DNA of 64,000 bases from Thermosporothrix hazakensis (lineage in GTDB: Bacteria > Chloroflexota > Ktedonobacteria > Ktedonobacterales > Ktedonobacteraceae): contig NZ_QKUF01000003.1 in NCBI RefSeq assembly GCF_003253565.1, forward strand, positions 186,001-250,000, given 5' to 3'. The position numbers were made by a program, and so were the translations under genes. Below the pieces are notes generated by a model. The model was not told where the DNA came from. It worked only from the letters and a program-made list of their open reading frames with translations, and searched no databases. Every line of letters starts with the position of its first letter. The stretch's first letter is position 1. Below, piece after piece: positions 1-9,199 of this stretch.

Positions 1-492
1 CGTATGCTCTGGAAGAGGCAGACAGGCTTTCTTGTTGGTTATAGCGCGAGCTGGACGCTCTTTGCCTGTATTGCTCTGGTGGGTGATTTTGGGGTGCATC
101 AACTGGTTGAGCGCTGGTGGTGGTTGTATACTCATTCCTGGCTGATACTGGTCTGTTTGCTGTTGCTTGCGGGGCTCTATCAGCTCAGTACATGGAAAAG
201 GCGTTTCCTCTCTGGCTGTTGTCGCTTTCAAGAAGTACAGGGCCACTCACTACGTGCTGGTCTGAGCTATGGCTATGTCTGTGTTGCGTCCTGCTGGCCG
301 CTGATGCTGCTGCTTTTTGCCACAGGAATGCAACAGTTGCTTGTGATGGGACTTTTTACCGTACTGATGTTATGCGAGCGTGAACTGCAACAGCGTCATC
401 TTGTCTGTCTGGTGAGTGGTGGGGTGTTGTTGGCGCTTGCTGTAGGCCTGGGGATCTATCTGGGGATCTATAATGCTCTGGCCTCCGTGTAG
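1..492 (+). CDS. DUF2182 family membrane protein, C-terminal part
   Basis: The reading frame is open at the left window edge (codon 1-3 is Arg), so the start probably lies outside. What remains is about 163 residues with several membrane segments. The stretch YQLSTWKRRFLSGCC followed by SLRAGLSYGYVCVASCWPLM matches the pattern of DUF2182 (predicted metal-binding membrane protein): a YQL-TP-K-like motif, a paired Cys, then a G--YG--C---CWPLM helix. Function of the family is unknown; a metal role has been suggested because of the conserved Cys. An internal ATG at 4 could also start it, but the family needs more N-terminal helices. No partner genes are visible upstream; the next gene, a VKOR homologue, has its own promoter. 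Confidence 0.75.
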   Translation, partial: RMLWKRQTGFLVGYSASWTLFACIALVGDFGVHQLVERWWWLYTHSWLILVCLLLLAGLYQLSTWKRRFLSGCCRFQEVQGHSLRAGLSYGYVCVASCWPLMLLLFATGMQQLLVMGLFTVLMLCERELQQRHLVCLVSGGVLLALAVGLGIYLGIYNALASV

Positions 493-553
493 GAGAGCGA
501 GAAGCGATGCAGGTCAGAAAGGGGCAAGCAGCGATCACTATCCTTTCGTGTGC

Positions 554-582
554 TTGCTTTTCCTTAGTAAGTTAGCTATACT
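554..582 (+). promoter_or_regulatory. Promoter for the VKOR-like gene
   Basis: TTGCTT (554-559), 17-bp spacer, TATACT (577-582). Predicted start near 589, giving a 5' UTR of about 74 nt before the ATG at 663. Confidence 0.5.
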
Positions 583-662
583 TTACACAGTTGAGCAGTG
601 ATGAAACAGACTGCTTTTCTTGTAAGATACAGAGATTCTTTGTGATAAGGGAACCGATACAC

Positions 663-1160
663 ATGAAGCGTTCAATCGGACAATTATTACTTTTCGTGCT
701 TTCGATTGCGGGGCTCGCCATTTCAGCTTATCTGGTGTATGTGCACTTTGATAGCAAGGCGCTGGTCTGTTCAAACTCAGGATATGTGAATTGTGAAAGC
801 GTACTGACGAGCTCACGAGCCTTTGTTCCCGGTACACGAATTCCTATAGCATATATGGGCGTGGTCTGGTTTGTGGTCAGTGGGGTGATCGCTTTTCTGG
901 CCTGGAAGATCTGGCCGCAGAAGCGCGGGCTGCTTATCACACAGTTAGCATGGGCTATTTGCGGTATTTTGTCCGTCCTCTATCTGGTCTATCTGGAAAT
1001 TGTGGTGTTGAACGCCATCTGCGCCTGGTGTACAGCTGTCCATGTGATTATTCTGGCAATGCTGCTCCTGAACGTGATCCTCTTTACGCGAACCGATGCA
1101 GATGAGGAGTATGAGCTTGAGGAGGAAGATACACCTTCCCTTTCTTCAGCACATAAATAG
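663..1160 (+). CDS. Vitamin K epoxide reductase family protein
   Basis: A 165-residue polytopic inner-membrane protein. VKOR homologues in bacteria reoxidise a periplasmic thioredoxin-like oxidase and pass electrons to quinone, replacing DsbB. The active-site CAWC is at residues 120-123 and the loop pair C36 and C44 is in the expected N-terminal periplasmic loop; four to five hydrophobic helices surround them. The frame is open further up to 591, but the ATG at 663 is preceded by AAGGG (647-651) and starts directly at the first helix (MKRSIGQLLLF), so it is preferred. The C-terminus ends in an acidic tail (DADEEYELEEEDT). A thioredoxin-like CPFC protein at 15344-16303 is a possible redox partner. 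Confidence 0.9.
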   Translation: MKRSIGQLLLFVLSIAGLAISAYLVYVHFDSKALVCSNSGYVNCESVLTSSRAFVPGTRIPIAYMGVVWFVVSGVIAFLAWKIWPQKRGLLITQLAWAICGILSVLYLVYLEIVVLNAICAWCTAVHVIILAMLLLNVILFTRTDADEEYELEEEDTPSLSSAHK

Positions 1161-1175
1161 AAGCAGAAACAAGAC

Positions 1176-1220
1176 AAGGGGAGCGGTCATCAGCGTTTGG
1201 CGATGCCGCTTCCCTTTTTT
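1176..1220 (+). terminator. Intrinsic terminator after the VKOR-like gene
   Basis: Arms 1176-1186 and 1206-1216 pair over 11 bp with one G-U, followed by T6 (1215-1220). It abuts the stop codon of the convergent ABC permease gene. Confidence 0.75.
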
Positions 1221-1991
1221 CTATTCCCATTTGAATGTCTTGATTGCGACAAAGAGGATCACCAGAACCCAGACGATCAGTACCAGCAACTGACTGAGCG
1301 GAAAGGTAGCGCTCGGGCTCATCGCTGCCTGAAGCGCTTGCGTCAGTGCGGTTGAAGGGAGAATGCCTGAAATGGCTGCCAGCGGCGCCGGAAGTCGATC
1401 AAGCGGGACAATACCGCCGCCGATCAGCAGGAAGACCAGGAAGAGCGCATTTGCACCTGCCAGTGTGAATTCGGCGCGGAGCGCTCCCGCCATCGCAAGG
1501 CCAAGCGCGGCGAATGCAGTTGTCCCCAACGCAACAAAAAGCAGTGTCAGGAGCAGCGATCCCTGAGGTTGCCAGTGATAGAACAGGACTGCAATACCGA
1601 CCAGAAGCGCGACCTGAACAAGCTCCAGGACCAGAATAGAGATAATTTTTGCCAGAATTAAGCCGCCACGGGAGATGGGCGAACTACCCAGACGCTTGAG
1701 GACGCCATAGTAGCGCTCGTAGGCGGTCGCAATGCCAAGATTCACCATTCCAGCCGCAATAATAGCAATAGCGATGATGCCCGGCAGGAGGAAATCAACG
1801 GGATTCCCTTTCAGGCCGGGAACAATATTCAACGAGGCGGCGAAGATCAGGAGAAGCGCGGGGATAATGAGCGTTACAAGAATGTTCTCGCCCCGTCTTG
1901 CGGTCAGCAGAAGCTCATATTTTGTCTGGGTGAGCACTTGCTGTACGAAAGAAGCTGCCCTGTTGTCAGTTGTTGTGAGTGTGCTTGCCAT
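1221..1991 (-). CDS. ABC-2 type transporter permease
   Basis: 256 residues with six predicted membrane helices, in the ABC-2 permease family (drug, lipid or polysaccharide export). A soluble N-terminus of about 35 residues is followed by helices around residues 37-55, 68-85, 112-135, 142-170, 178-195 and 235-250. The ATG (1989-1991) immediately follows the stop of the ATPase gene with no intergenic bases, so the two are translationally coupled and form one exporter. Substrate cannot be inferred; DrrAB-like and daunorubicin-type exporters have this layout. Confidence 0.85.
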   Translation of the reverse strand: MASTLTTTDNRAASFVQQVLTQTKYELLLTARRGENILVTLIIPALLLIFAASLNIVPGLKGNPVDFLLPGIIAIAIIAAGMVNLGIATAYERYYGVLKRLGSSPISRGGLILAKIISILVLELVQVALLVGIAVLFYHWQPQGSLLLTLLFVALGTTAFAALGLAMAGALRAEFTLAGANALFLVFLLIGGGIVPLDRLPAPLAAISGILPSTALTQALQAAMSPSATFPLSQLLVLIVWVLVILFVAIKTFKWE

Positions 1992-2972
1992 TTATTCTCG
2001 TACCTCCGAGCCAGTCAAACGGAGGAATAAATCTTCCAGTGAGCCATGACCGACGCGTAATTCAGAGAGGGTGATCTGCTGGTCACGGAGCCAGCTTGCC
2101 AGTTCTGCGATCAGCGCCGGGATGTTTTCGGGGGCGTCCGTCTCCACAATATAGCTGCCTGCGCGGAGCTCGCGGGCGGCTGTGGCGGAAGGCAGAGCCG
2201 CTGCCAGGCGGCTGCAATCCAGGCCAGAAGCTGCCACAAAACGAAGGCTACGGGCGTTGCGCGTTCCCATCATATTTTCAGGTGTGTCCAGCGCGATCAG
2301 GCGACCATGATCGATAATAGCGACTCGGTCGGCCAGGCGTTCGGCTTCATCCATCAGGTGGGTGGTTAGCAGGACCGTGACCCCTTTTTGTTTGAGCTCC
2401 TGAACGATCTCCCAGGTTGCCAGGCGGGCTTGCGGGTCCATTCCGGCTGTGGGCTCGTCGAGAAAGACCAGTTGTGGATTGCCAACAAGTGCAACTGCCA
2501 GTGCCAGACGGCGTTTCTGGCCACCTGAGAGTCTGCGACACCGTGTTTTTGCCGCCGAGGTCAGCCCGACTCGCTCAAGCAGCTCATCCGGGTTCTGGGG
2601 ATGCGCAAAATAGCCAGCGAAGAGATGCAGTACCTCACGAGCGGTTAAGGCTGGATAGAGCCCATCCTGTTGCAGAACGACACCGATCAGGGGCTTTAAG
2701 GTCTGCGCGTCTCGAATCGGATCGAGACCGAGGACGCGAATAGTTCCGGCATCCGCTTTGCGATATCCCTCAAGTGTCTCCACTGTTGTGGTTTTTCCCG
2801 CGCCATTAGGGCCGAGAAGCGCAAAGACCTCGCCCCGATGGACACGGAAGCTGAGGCCATCAACGACCGTATGCGGACCGTAGCTTTTTTTGAACTGTTC
2901 AACGGTAATGGCATCCTGATAGCTCTCTCTCGAAGAGGTGTCCATTACCGTTGTCTGCGGATAAGCAGACAT
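1992..2972 (-). CDS. ABC transporter ATP-binding protein
   Basis: 326 residues. Walker A GPNGAGKTT near residue 54, Q-loop around VVLQQDG, signature LSGGQKRR near residue 149, Walker B LVFLDEPTAGMDP near residue 168 and an H-loop TTHLMDEAE. The C-terminal extension of about 80 residues is typical of CcmA/DrrA-like ATPases that pair with ABC-2 permeases. The ATG at 2970-2972 has a strong AAGGAG (2982-2987, minus strand) at 9 nt. It is first in a two-gene operon with the permease and divergent from guaB across a 660-bp intergenic region. Confidence 0.92.
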   Translation of the reverse strand: MSAYPQTTVMDTSSRESYQDAITVEQFKKSYGPHTVVDGLSFRVHRGEVFALLGPNGAGKTTTVETLEGYRKADAGTIRVLGLDPIRDAQTLKPLIGVVLQQDGLYPALTAREVLHLFAGYFAHPQNPDELLERVGLTSAAKTRCRRLSGGQKRRLALAVALVGNPQLVFLDEPTAGMDPQARLATWEIVQELKQKGVTVLLTTHLMDEAERLADRVAIIDHGRLIALDTPENMMGTRNARSLRFVAASGLDCSRLAAALPSATAARELRAGSYIVETDAPENIPALIAELASWLRDQQITLSELRVGHGSLEDLFLRLTGSEVRE

Positions 2973-3322
2973 ACGATATCACTCCTTGCACGATACCTGC
3001 GTACATATCCAAATGCTATGCCATACCAGATACGCTGTTACGCTCGCTTGAAATACCGTGAGCAGGCTGAAACTGGTATCGTGACTGATAAGATTCTCTG
3101 TTTTGTACAGAGAGAGTAGCGGGTTTATCTGTTCTTTGTATACCTTACAGCAGTTCGTCCTGACTGACAAGGTTTCTTTCTATTGAAAGAAATAGGCCAA
3201 AGGGAGCGCCTCGACGCCCTCTATTTTTCTCCACCTGTGCCGACAGTAATAAGTACAATACCGAAGAGAACCACCAGAGCTATAAGCTTGAGGTAATATG
3301 CCGAAATTATGGTGAGAAAAAT

Positions 3323-3352
3323 TTGACGTCTGATAGTGTCTGGTGCTACACT
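3323..3352 (+). promoter_or_regulatory. Promoter for guaB
   Basis: TTGACG (3323-3328), 18-bp spacer ending in TGC, TACACT (3347-3352): a near-consensus -35 box with an extended -10 element. It implies a leader of roughly 275 nt before the guaB ATG. Confidence 0.55.
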
Positions 3353-3524
3353 ATCTGGAAATATACGTGCAGGGAAAATACCGGAGGAATGATAGAACGG
3401 TGGTAGTGTTTTCTTTTGCACGATTTGCCTTCTGGGAAGGGTACACCAAAAACGTACCGGCATTCAATCAAGAGTAATTCATTTGTTGTGTATCGACTCC
3501 CTGAGATCTTTGTTATGGAAATGT

Positions 3525-5133
<1,609 letters not shown>

Positions 5134-5150
5134 AAGACACATGTTTGAGC

Positions 5151-5185
5151 AGGAAGCAGGTTTTAACGGCCTGCTTCCTTTTTTT
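5151..5185 (+). terminator. guaB terminator
   Basis: 10-bp perfect stem (5151-5160 with 5170-5179), 9-base loop, then a T-run through 5185. It overlaps the last codons of the convergent amidase gene. Confidence 0.85.
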
Positions 5186-5709
5186 GTTGTAGAAAGGCAA
5201 TCAGCTCATCCCAGGGATAGGGACCGGGGCAGAAGTGGCGATGAACCGGGTCCATCGAGAAGTGGCCGGTAATGCCTCCCGCGGCTGTTGCCAGTTGCAT
5301 CGGGATGTCGTGTCGCGCGCAGATGCTGCGAATCAGGCGAAAGCTGACCTGCTTTTGGATCTCGGTCAATTCGTCTGAGTTGTCGCGGCTGGGTTTGACA
5401 TGCTCTATCGAGATAGTCACATAGTTCGGGTTGAGGGCCCTGTTCCACCAGGGAGCATGGCCTTCAGTCACACCACCATTGCCCCAGGCGGCGTGGCACT
5501 CACGTACCGATTGCACAATCACGCCATCGCGCCCGATGGTATAATGTGTAGCGACATCGGCGGTCTGGAAGAAGTGACCGACGGCTTCGGCGCTTTCAAA
5601 GCCAGCCATGCACGATAATCCAGCGCGGGCGATGTCCGTTTCGTCCGGAAAAGTAGTTCGGAGAGGGCATCCAGAGGACGCCTGGCTCATCAGTAGCATC
5701 TATCGACAT
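5163..5709 (-). pseudogene. N-acetylmuramoyl-L-alanine amidase (Amidase_2), frameshifted
   Basis: The C-terminal frame (from about 5607 down to 5163) encodes ESAEAVGHFF, VATHYTIGRDG, SIEHV and TGHFSMDPVHRHFCPGPYPW, typical of zinc amidases of the Amidase_2/T7 lysozyme fold, including the second His and the Cys ligand. The expected N-terminal strand and first zinc-ligand His are in another frame: starting at ATG 5709-5707 one reads SPNYFSGRN, then PRWIIVHG with the His codon at 5610-5608, followed by a stop at 5598-5596. Joining the two frames at about 5607 would restore a normal protein of about 180 residues. Either a real inactivating indel (1 base extra or 2 missing) or a sequencing error explains this. 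The alternative ATG at 5699 keeps the C-terminal frame but lacks the first ligand. Confidence 0.75.
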
Positions 5710-6009
5710 AGCAAAACTCTCTGTAACCTGCTTCTTTGCTTTCAAAAGGGCTGTAAAGACGATCAAGGTGTGCTAGAATAGAAAGCCGGGCCGGGTTGAA
5801 GCCTTTTGACGATAACCGTATAGAAAGTGCATGAGCGTAAAACCTATCGGGAGTAAAGAAGTACGTAAATTACGGATATCCTATTAGCCAAGAGGTCCCA
5901 TGCCATTGCGCCCTTATTGAACTATACGCTAGAATGAGCGAAGGGTCACTCTATTCGGACTTATATCTTATAAACGAAGTCTACCAGTGCCGGTGCGCGG
6001 AGGACAGCA
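5710..6009. other. Intergenic region between amidase and roadblock genes
   Basis: 300 bases without a credible gene. It should hold the promoters of the divergent amidase and roadblock genes. GGAGG at 5999-6003 serves the roadblock ATG at 6010. I could not assign a convincing -35/-10 pair. Confidence 0.4.
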
Positions 6010-6375
6010 ATGGTTGATCTAAAACAGACACTGAGCCGCTTTCTCTCTGTACCTGGAGTGCGTCAGGCGATCCTGGTGGGGCGTGATGGGCTCTTGATCG
6101 AGGGGCTGACGCGGGAGGGAAAAGAGGATATGGAAGCTGTAGGTGCCATTACAACCTCAGGGTTGAGCGCGGCTGAAGCTTTAGGAAGGGAGATTGCCAG
6201 GGGGAGCGTTGTTGGTGTACTGATGGAGTATGAACATGGCATTGTCAGCATTGATCCATTGGGGGATTTCGCCCTGCTCGTCACCTTGCTGGATAATGCC
6301 TCGGTGATTGGTCGCGTACGTCATATGGTGAAAGCAAGTCGAAGCGAGATATTAGAAGCTCTTGATATAGTATAG
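6010..6375 (+). CDS. Roadblock/LC7 domain protein (MglB-like)
   Basis: 121 residues, the size of a single roadblock/LC7 fold. The N-terminal helix (DLKQTLSRFLSVPGV) followed by QAILVGRDGLLIEG, and the second half VVGVLMEYEHGIVSIDPLGDFALLVTL, match MglB-type proteins. In Myxococcus and Thermus, MglB is the GTPase-activating partner of MglA and sets cell polarity. Here it heads a three-gene run: roadblock, a second roadblock-like protein, and an MglA-like GTPase, separated by 38 and 15 bases, so one operon is likely. The partner is probably the GTPase at 6957-7532. GGAGG precedes the ATG. Confidence 0.85.
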   Translation: MVDLKQTLSRFLSVPGVRQAILVGRDGLLIEGLTREGKEDMEAVGAITTSGLSAAEALGREIARGSVVGVLMEYEHGIVSIDPLGDFALLVTLLDNASVIGRVRHMVKASRSEILEALDIV

Positions 6376-6413
6376 TTTAAGGTTTAGTTAATGATGTTGA
6401 AGGAACTACAGAA

Positions 6414-6941
6414 ATGTCTGGCGTGTATACGGAGGGCGGCGCGTCCATGGAACAGTTAACAAATCTGGTTATCTCTGACCGCGAGTTGATGACTATTTCA
6501 GCATTATTGGCTAAATTAATGAATGATACCAATGCCACTTCAACAATGCTGCTCGACAAAAGTGGTCAGGTGGTAGCTGTTCAGGGTGCGGAATCCCGTA
6601 GCAAAGCAACCAATCTCGGCGCGTTGCTGGCGGGTGTTTTCTCCTCTTCTCGTGAGGTTGCTCGTCTCCTCAATGAGAAGGACTTCCGCAGTATCTTCCA
6701 GCAAGGTGTTCAGGAGAACATCTACACTGCTATGGTGGAAGAACAGTGGTTGCTGGTGATTATCTTTGATAAACTCACTCATATTGGCCTGGTGAAAGTG
6801 CTCTCGAAAAAGGCGTCTGATGAACTGGGACGTATTCTAGAGCGTGTGCGAAACGATACATCGCGTACCAAGTCTTCCGTGATTAACCTTCAGTTTCGCT
6901 CGTCCGTTGAGGATACCATTGATCTGCTCTTCCGGGATTAG
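6414..6941 (+). CDS. Roadblock/LC7-like protein
   Basis: 175 residues. Residues about 25-140 follow the roadblock pattern: a helix SDRELMTISALLAKLMNDTNA, the strand STMLLDKSGQVVAVQG, a helix over the LGALLAGVFSSSREVARLL region, and strands YTAMVEEQWLLVIIFD and IGLVKVLSKKA; a C-terminal helix ends in VEDTIDLLFRD. A later ATG at 6447 (MEQLTNLV) preceded by GGAGG is an equally possible start. It sits between a smaller roadblock protein and an MglA-like GTPase. The likely role is an MglB-type regulator or co-GAP of that GTPase; having two different roadblock proteins suggests a heterodimer, which is inference. Confidence 0.75.
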   Translation: MSGVYTEGGASMEQLTNLVISDRELMTISALLAKLMNDTNATSTMLLDKSGQVVAVQGAESRSKATNLGALLAGVFSSSREVARLLNEKDFRSIFQQGVQENIYTAMVEEQWLLVIIFDKLTHIGLVKVLSKKASDELGRILERVRNDTSRTKSSVINLQFRSSVEDTIDLLFRD

Positions 6942-6956
6942 AGGAACCTGGCACCT

Positions 6957-7532
6957 ATGGCACTTATCAATGTTGCAACTCACGAGATTCATTGCAAGAT
7001 CGTGTATTACGGCATAGGCTATTGTGGCAAGACAACAAACTTGCAGCATGTCTATAGAAGCATCAATCCCAATGCCCGGGGAGAGATGCTCTCTATTGCG
7101 ACTGAGACCGAGCGTACTCTGTTCTTTGATTTCCTTCCCCTGGATCTCGGAACAGTACACGGGTTTCGCACGCGTTTCCATCTTTATACTGTACCGGGCC
7201 AGGTGCTGTATGAACGCACGCGCCTGGCTGTTTTAAATGGTGCAGATGGAATCGTGTTTGTTGTTGACTCACAGGCCGAGAAGTTTGAGGAAAATGTCCA
7301 GAGCATTGCCGAGCTGGAAATGAATATGCGCCGTCTCGGTAAGGATCTGGGCCATTTCCCTTTTATCTTGCAATGGAATAAGCGCGACTTACCGAATGCT
7401 CTTCCTGTGCCTGTGCTGGATCGCTATTTAAATCGGCGTCGCGTTCCCTCATTCGAGGCTGTTGCCTCCGCAGGGAAAGGCGTTTTTGCAACTCTACGCG
7501 CTATCAGTAAAAGCATTATTTCGCAGCTCTAA
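6957..7532 (+). CDS. MglA-like small GTPase
   Basis: 191 residues, a Ras-like GTPase of the MglA family. G1 is GIGYCGKTTNLQ (residues about 20-31, MglA-type with GKTT), G3 is the MglA-style TVPGQ near residue 79 instead of DxxGQ, and G4 is QWNKRDL near residue 139. The start MALINVATHEIHCKIVYYG aligns with MglA N-termini. MglA proteins switch between GTP and GDP at a cell pole and recruit motility, secretion or division machinery; MglB/roadblock partners stimulate hydrolysis. The two preceding roadblock genes fit this. No motility genes are visible in the window, so the output in this presumably filamentous organism is unknown. Confidence 0.9.
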   Translation: MALINVATHEIHCKIVYYGIGYCGKTTNLQHVYRSINPNARGEMLSIATETERTLFFDFLPLDLGTVHGFRTRFHLYTVPGQVLYERTRLAVLNGADGIVFVVDSQAEKFEENVQSIAELEMNMRRLGKDLGHFPFILQWNKRDLPNALPVPVLDRYLNRRRVPSFEAVASAGKGVFATLRAISKSIISQL

Positions 7533-7664
7533 GCTGTTCTCTGTGGAAGCAATCCAGTTATTTTTTGAACCATTCTGGCGTGTAGATATCCAGCAGTCGG
7601 TAGAAAGAAGAAGATATGTCGCCCGGGAGCTGTTCCCGTGGCGTGTTTTGTTTGCGCTTTTTGA

Positions 7665-7704
7665 GCCGAAGTGAAAGAGGCATCTCTTTCCTTCGGCACT
7701 TTTT
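7665..7704 (+). terminator. Terminator after the MglA-like gene
   Basis: GCCGAAG (7665-7671) pairs with CTTCGGC (7691-7697), extended by an inner GAAAG/CTTTC helix with a bulge, followed by T5 (7700-7704). It lies between convergent genes. Confidence 0.7.
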
Positions 7705-7708
7705 GCTG

Positions 7709-8170
7709 CTATCCGCGCAGAGTTGCGATCAGGCGTTTGGGCTTTAAGAGCAGGTCAATCGCATGAATAGGGCTGGCTACCACGACATCAGCCGCGACCA
7801 GGGCCTTGATTGATCCTCCTTCCAGATTGACAACGGCAATGCCAAGTGCTGCCAGGCGCAACATCCCGCTATCGTTTGCCCCATTGCCAATGGTGACCAC
7901 TTTCGAGGGGCCCAGTTCGCGGACATAACGGAGCTTCTCTTCTCCTCGGTGGGTGATATGGATCTTATAGCCAAGCGTTTGTTCCAGTCCCGAAATATTG
8001 TCGTGTGTGCCGGCGGAAAGCAGGTGAATGGTTAGATGCTCGGAGAGCTTTTGTAGCCGCTCGGCCACTCCACTGATGGCTACTCCATCGACGGCCAATG
8101 TCCCGTTAATATCAAAAACGGCGTGATGCAGTTCAAGGCTATTTCTTTCTGGAATTTCGAGCTTAATCAT
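7709..8170 (-). CDS. HAD superfamily protein, soluble P-type ATPase-like
   Basis: 153 residues. It resembles COG4087 (soluble P-type ATPase-like HAD proteins): motif I is FDINGTLAVDG at about residues 19-29, where the usual second Asp is Asn (DxN); motif II is LLSAGTHD near 51-58; motif III Lys is in the HRGEEKLRYV region; motif IV is IGNGANDSGML near residue 95-105. The first Asp needed for the phosphoenzyme is present, but the Asp that normally acts as general acid is replaced, a feature also seen in P-type ATPases. Reaction and substrate are unknown. It is monocistronic and convergent with the MglA-like operon. Confidence 0.8.
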   Translation of the reverse strand: MIKLEIPERNSLELHHAVFDINGTLAVDGVAISGVAERLQKLSEHLTIHLLSAGTHDNISGLEQTLGYKIHITHRGEEKLRYVRELGPSKVVTIGNGANDSGMLRLAALGIAVVNLEGGSIKALVAADVVVASPIHAIDLLLKPKRLIATLRG

Positions 8171-8261
8171 AGTTCCTCACCAAATTCATACTAATGTTTG
8201 TTCGTCTGTTGTGATCCTTAGCAGGTTTCGCAAACTGCTGTAAGCCTGTGGAGGTGAGATA

Positions 8262-8381
8262 ATGCGCCGCGGGCTTCATGCTCTTTCATGGATGGTTGCT
8301 AGAAGAGCTGCCGGTTCCACGGAAATGAGTGAAGGCGCCTCTACAGCCTCCATTTACTCGGGCGGGTTTCTGTATCTATGA
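8262..8381 (+). CDS. Possible 39-residue small protein
   Basis: An ATG at 8262 is preceded by GGAGGTGA (8250-8257) with ideal spacing, and the frame runs 39 codons to TGA at 8379-8381, lying between two minus-strand genes. The product (MRRGLHALSWMVARRAAG...) is basic at the N-terminus and has no recognisable domain. An inverted repeat AGCA-GTTT...AAAC-TGCT (about 8221-8240) lies just upstream. The excellent ribosome binding site is the main argument; no clear promoter was found and the frame could be fortuitous. Confidence 0.3.
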   Translation: MRRGLHALSWMVARRAAGSTEMSEGASTASIYSGGFLYL

Positions 8382-8434
8382 AGGTGGGAAAACCCTCTTC
8401 TGAACGAACATACGAGACAATGCGATATGGAGCC

Positions 8435-8902
8435 TTAGCGCGAGATAGCAGTAAATATATCCTGCTTGTTGGTGATCAGGTGCAGAAGTTCCTGTAATCC
8501 CTGCCGGGCTCCCTTGCGTTGCGTTGCACTGAGTGTGGTATCAGCGGTGAACTCGTCTTCATCAAGCACGAGATACTCGCCATCGGGTGTGACCCAGACA
8601 TCCAGATAGAGATCTGCCTGCCTCACACAATTTCCCTTGATCATAGCTGGTTCAACAATATTGCAGTACCATCCCTTCCGCTCTCCCTCTGCACCTGCAA
8701 TATCAAAAATATTAAACCAGCGATCAGTATAGTAGTATTCAAGGAAAGAGTCACCAGGCTCGAAACGAGTGTAACCCAGTTCTTTGGTCGGAAAGGTCCA
8801 GTAAGCCTGAATGACGATACCATTGGAAAGCTGCGCATGTAGCTCTCCCTGATACCGGATCTTCTCCTCCCCTTTGGGATCACATTTTATGACGGTATAC
8901 AT
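8435..8902 (-). CDS. DUF402 domain protein
   Basis: 155 residues. The segment QADLYLDVWVTPDGEYLVLDEDEF (near residues 95-118) is the signature of DUF402, and WYCNIVEP with YYTDRWFNIF upstream completes the barrel. Members include FomD and a staphylococcal nucleoside tri/diphosphatase that act on nucleotides with divalent metals; the acidic residues (LYLDVW, DEDEF) are the metal ligands. Substrate here is unknown. The frame is open to 8938, but the ATG at 8902-8900 follows AGAGGAT at good spacing, so it is preferred. It is divergent from serS. Confidence 0.8.
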   Translation of the reverse strand: MYTVIKCDPKGEEKIRYQGELHAQLSNGIVIQAYWTFPTKELGYTRFEPGDSFLEYYYTDRWFNIFDIAGAEGERKGWYCNIVEPAMIKGNCVRQADLYLDVWVTPDGEYLVLDEDEFTADTTLSATQRKGARQGLQELLHLITNKQDIFTAISR

Positions 8903-9181
8903 AGAATATCCTCTTGAAATAACAGAGCAGCCCTTCATAGATAGTCTAACCTATGGGGACCGAGAATTGCAATGACAATTCCTCCCTTCATAGAGCAGTG
9001 GGGCGAGCCGTGCTGCTCAAAAGGGCACGCCACCCGGAGTGGACCCCTTTTTACTTCGATAGCGAGTTTGCGTTTCTTTTTATTGTACGTTACAGAATGG
9101 CTTCTTGTTTTACACGGTGTGCTTCATATGATAGCGTTTGGTGAAGCCGTTGGATATATTCGGTTTCTGTATGTGGAGATA

Positions 9182-9190
9182 TGTTATACT
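9182..9190 (+). promoter_or_regulatory. Extended -10 promoter of serS
   Basis: TGT followed by TATACT (9185-9190) is an extended -10 element; the -35 region is poor. The expected start (9196-9200) coincides with or lies within four bases of the serS ATG at 9200, and no ribosome binding site is present, so the mRNA may be leaderless. Confidence 0.45.
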
Positions 9191-9199
9191 ATAGCAGCC

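Noticed and set aside
3221..3463. 80-codon minus-strand frame with a hydrophobic C-terminus
   Set aside because: It overlaps the guaB promoter, its only ATG lacks a ribosome binding site, and the upstream half has no protein-like composition.
7462..7674. 70-codon plus frame after the MglA-like gene
   Set aside because: Overlaps the GTPase gene in another frame and runs into its terminator; no ribosome binding site.
8939..9199. T-box riboswitch or N-terminal extension of serS
   Set aside because: GTGGACCC near 9036 loosely recalls the T-box, but TGGNACC is absent, no terminator is positioned correctly, and the 76-codon open frame has no family counterpart or ribosome binding site.
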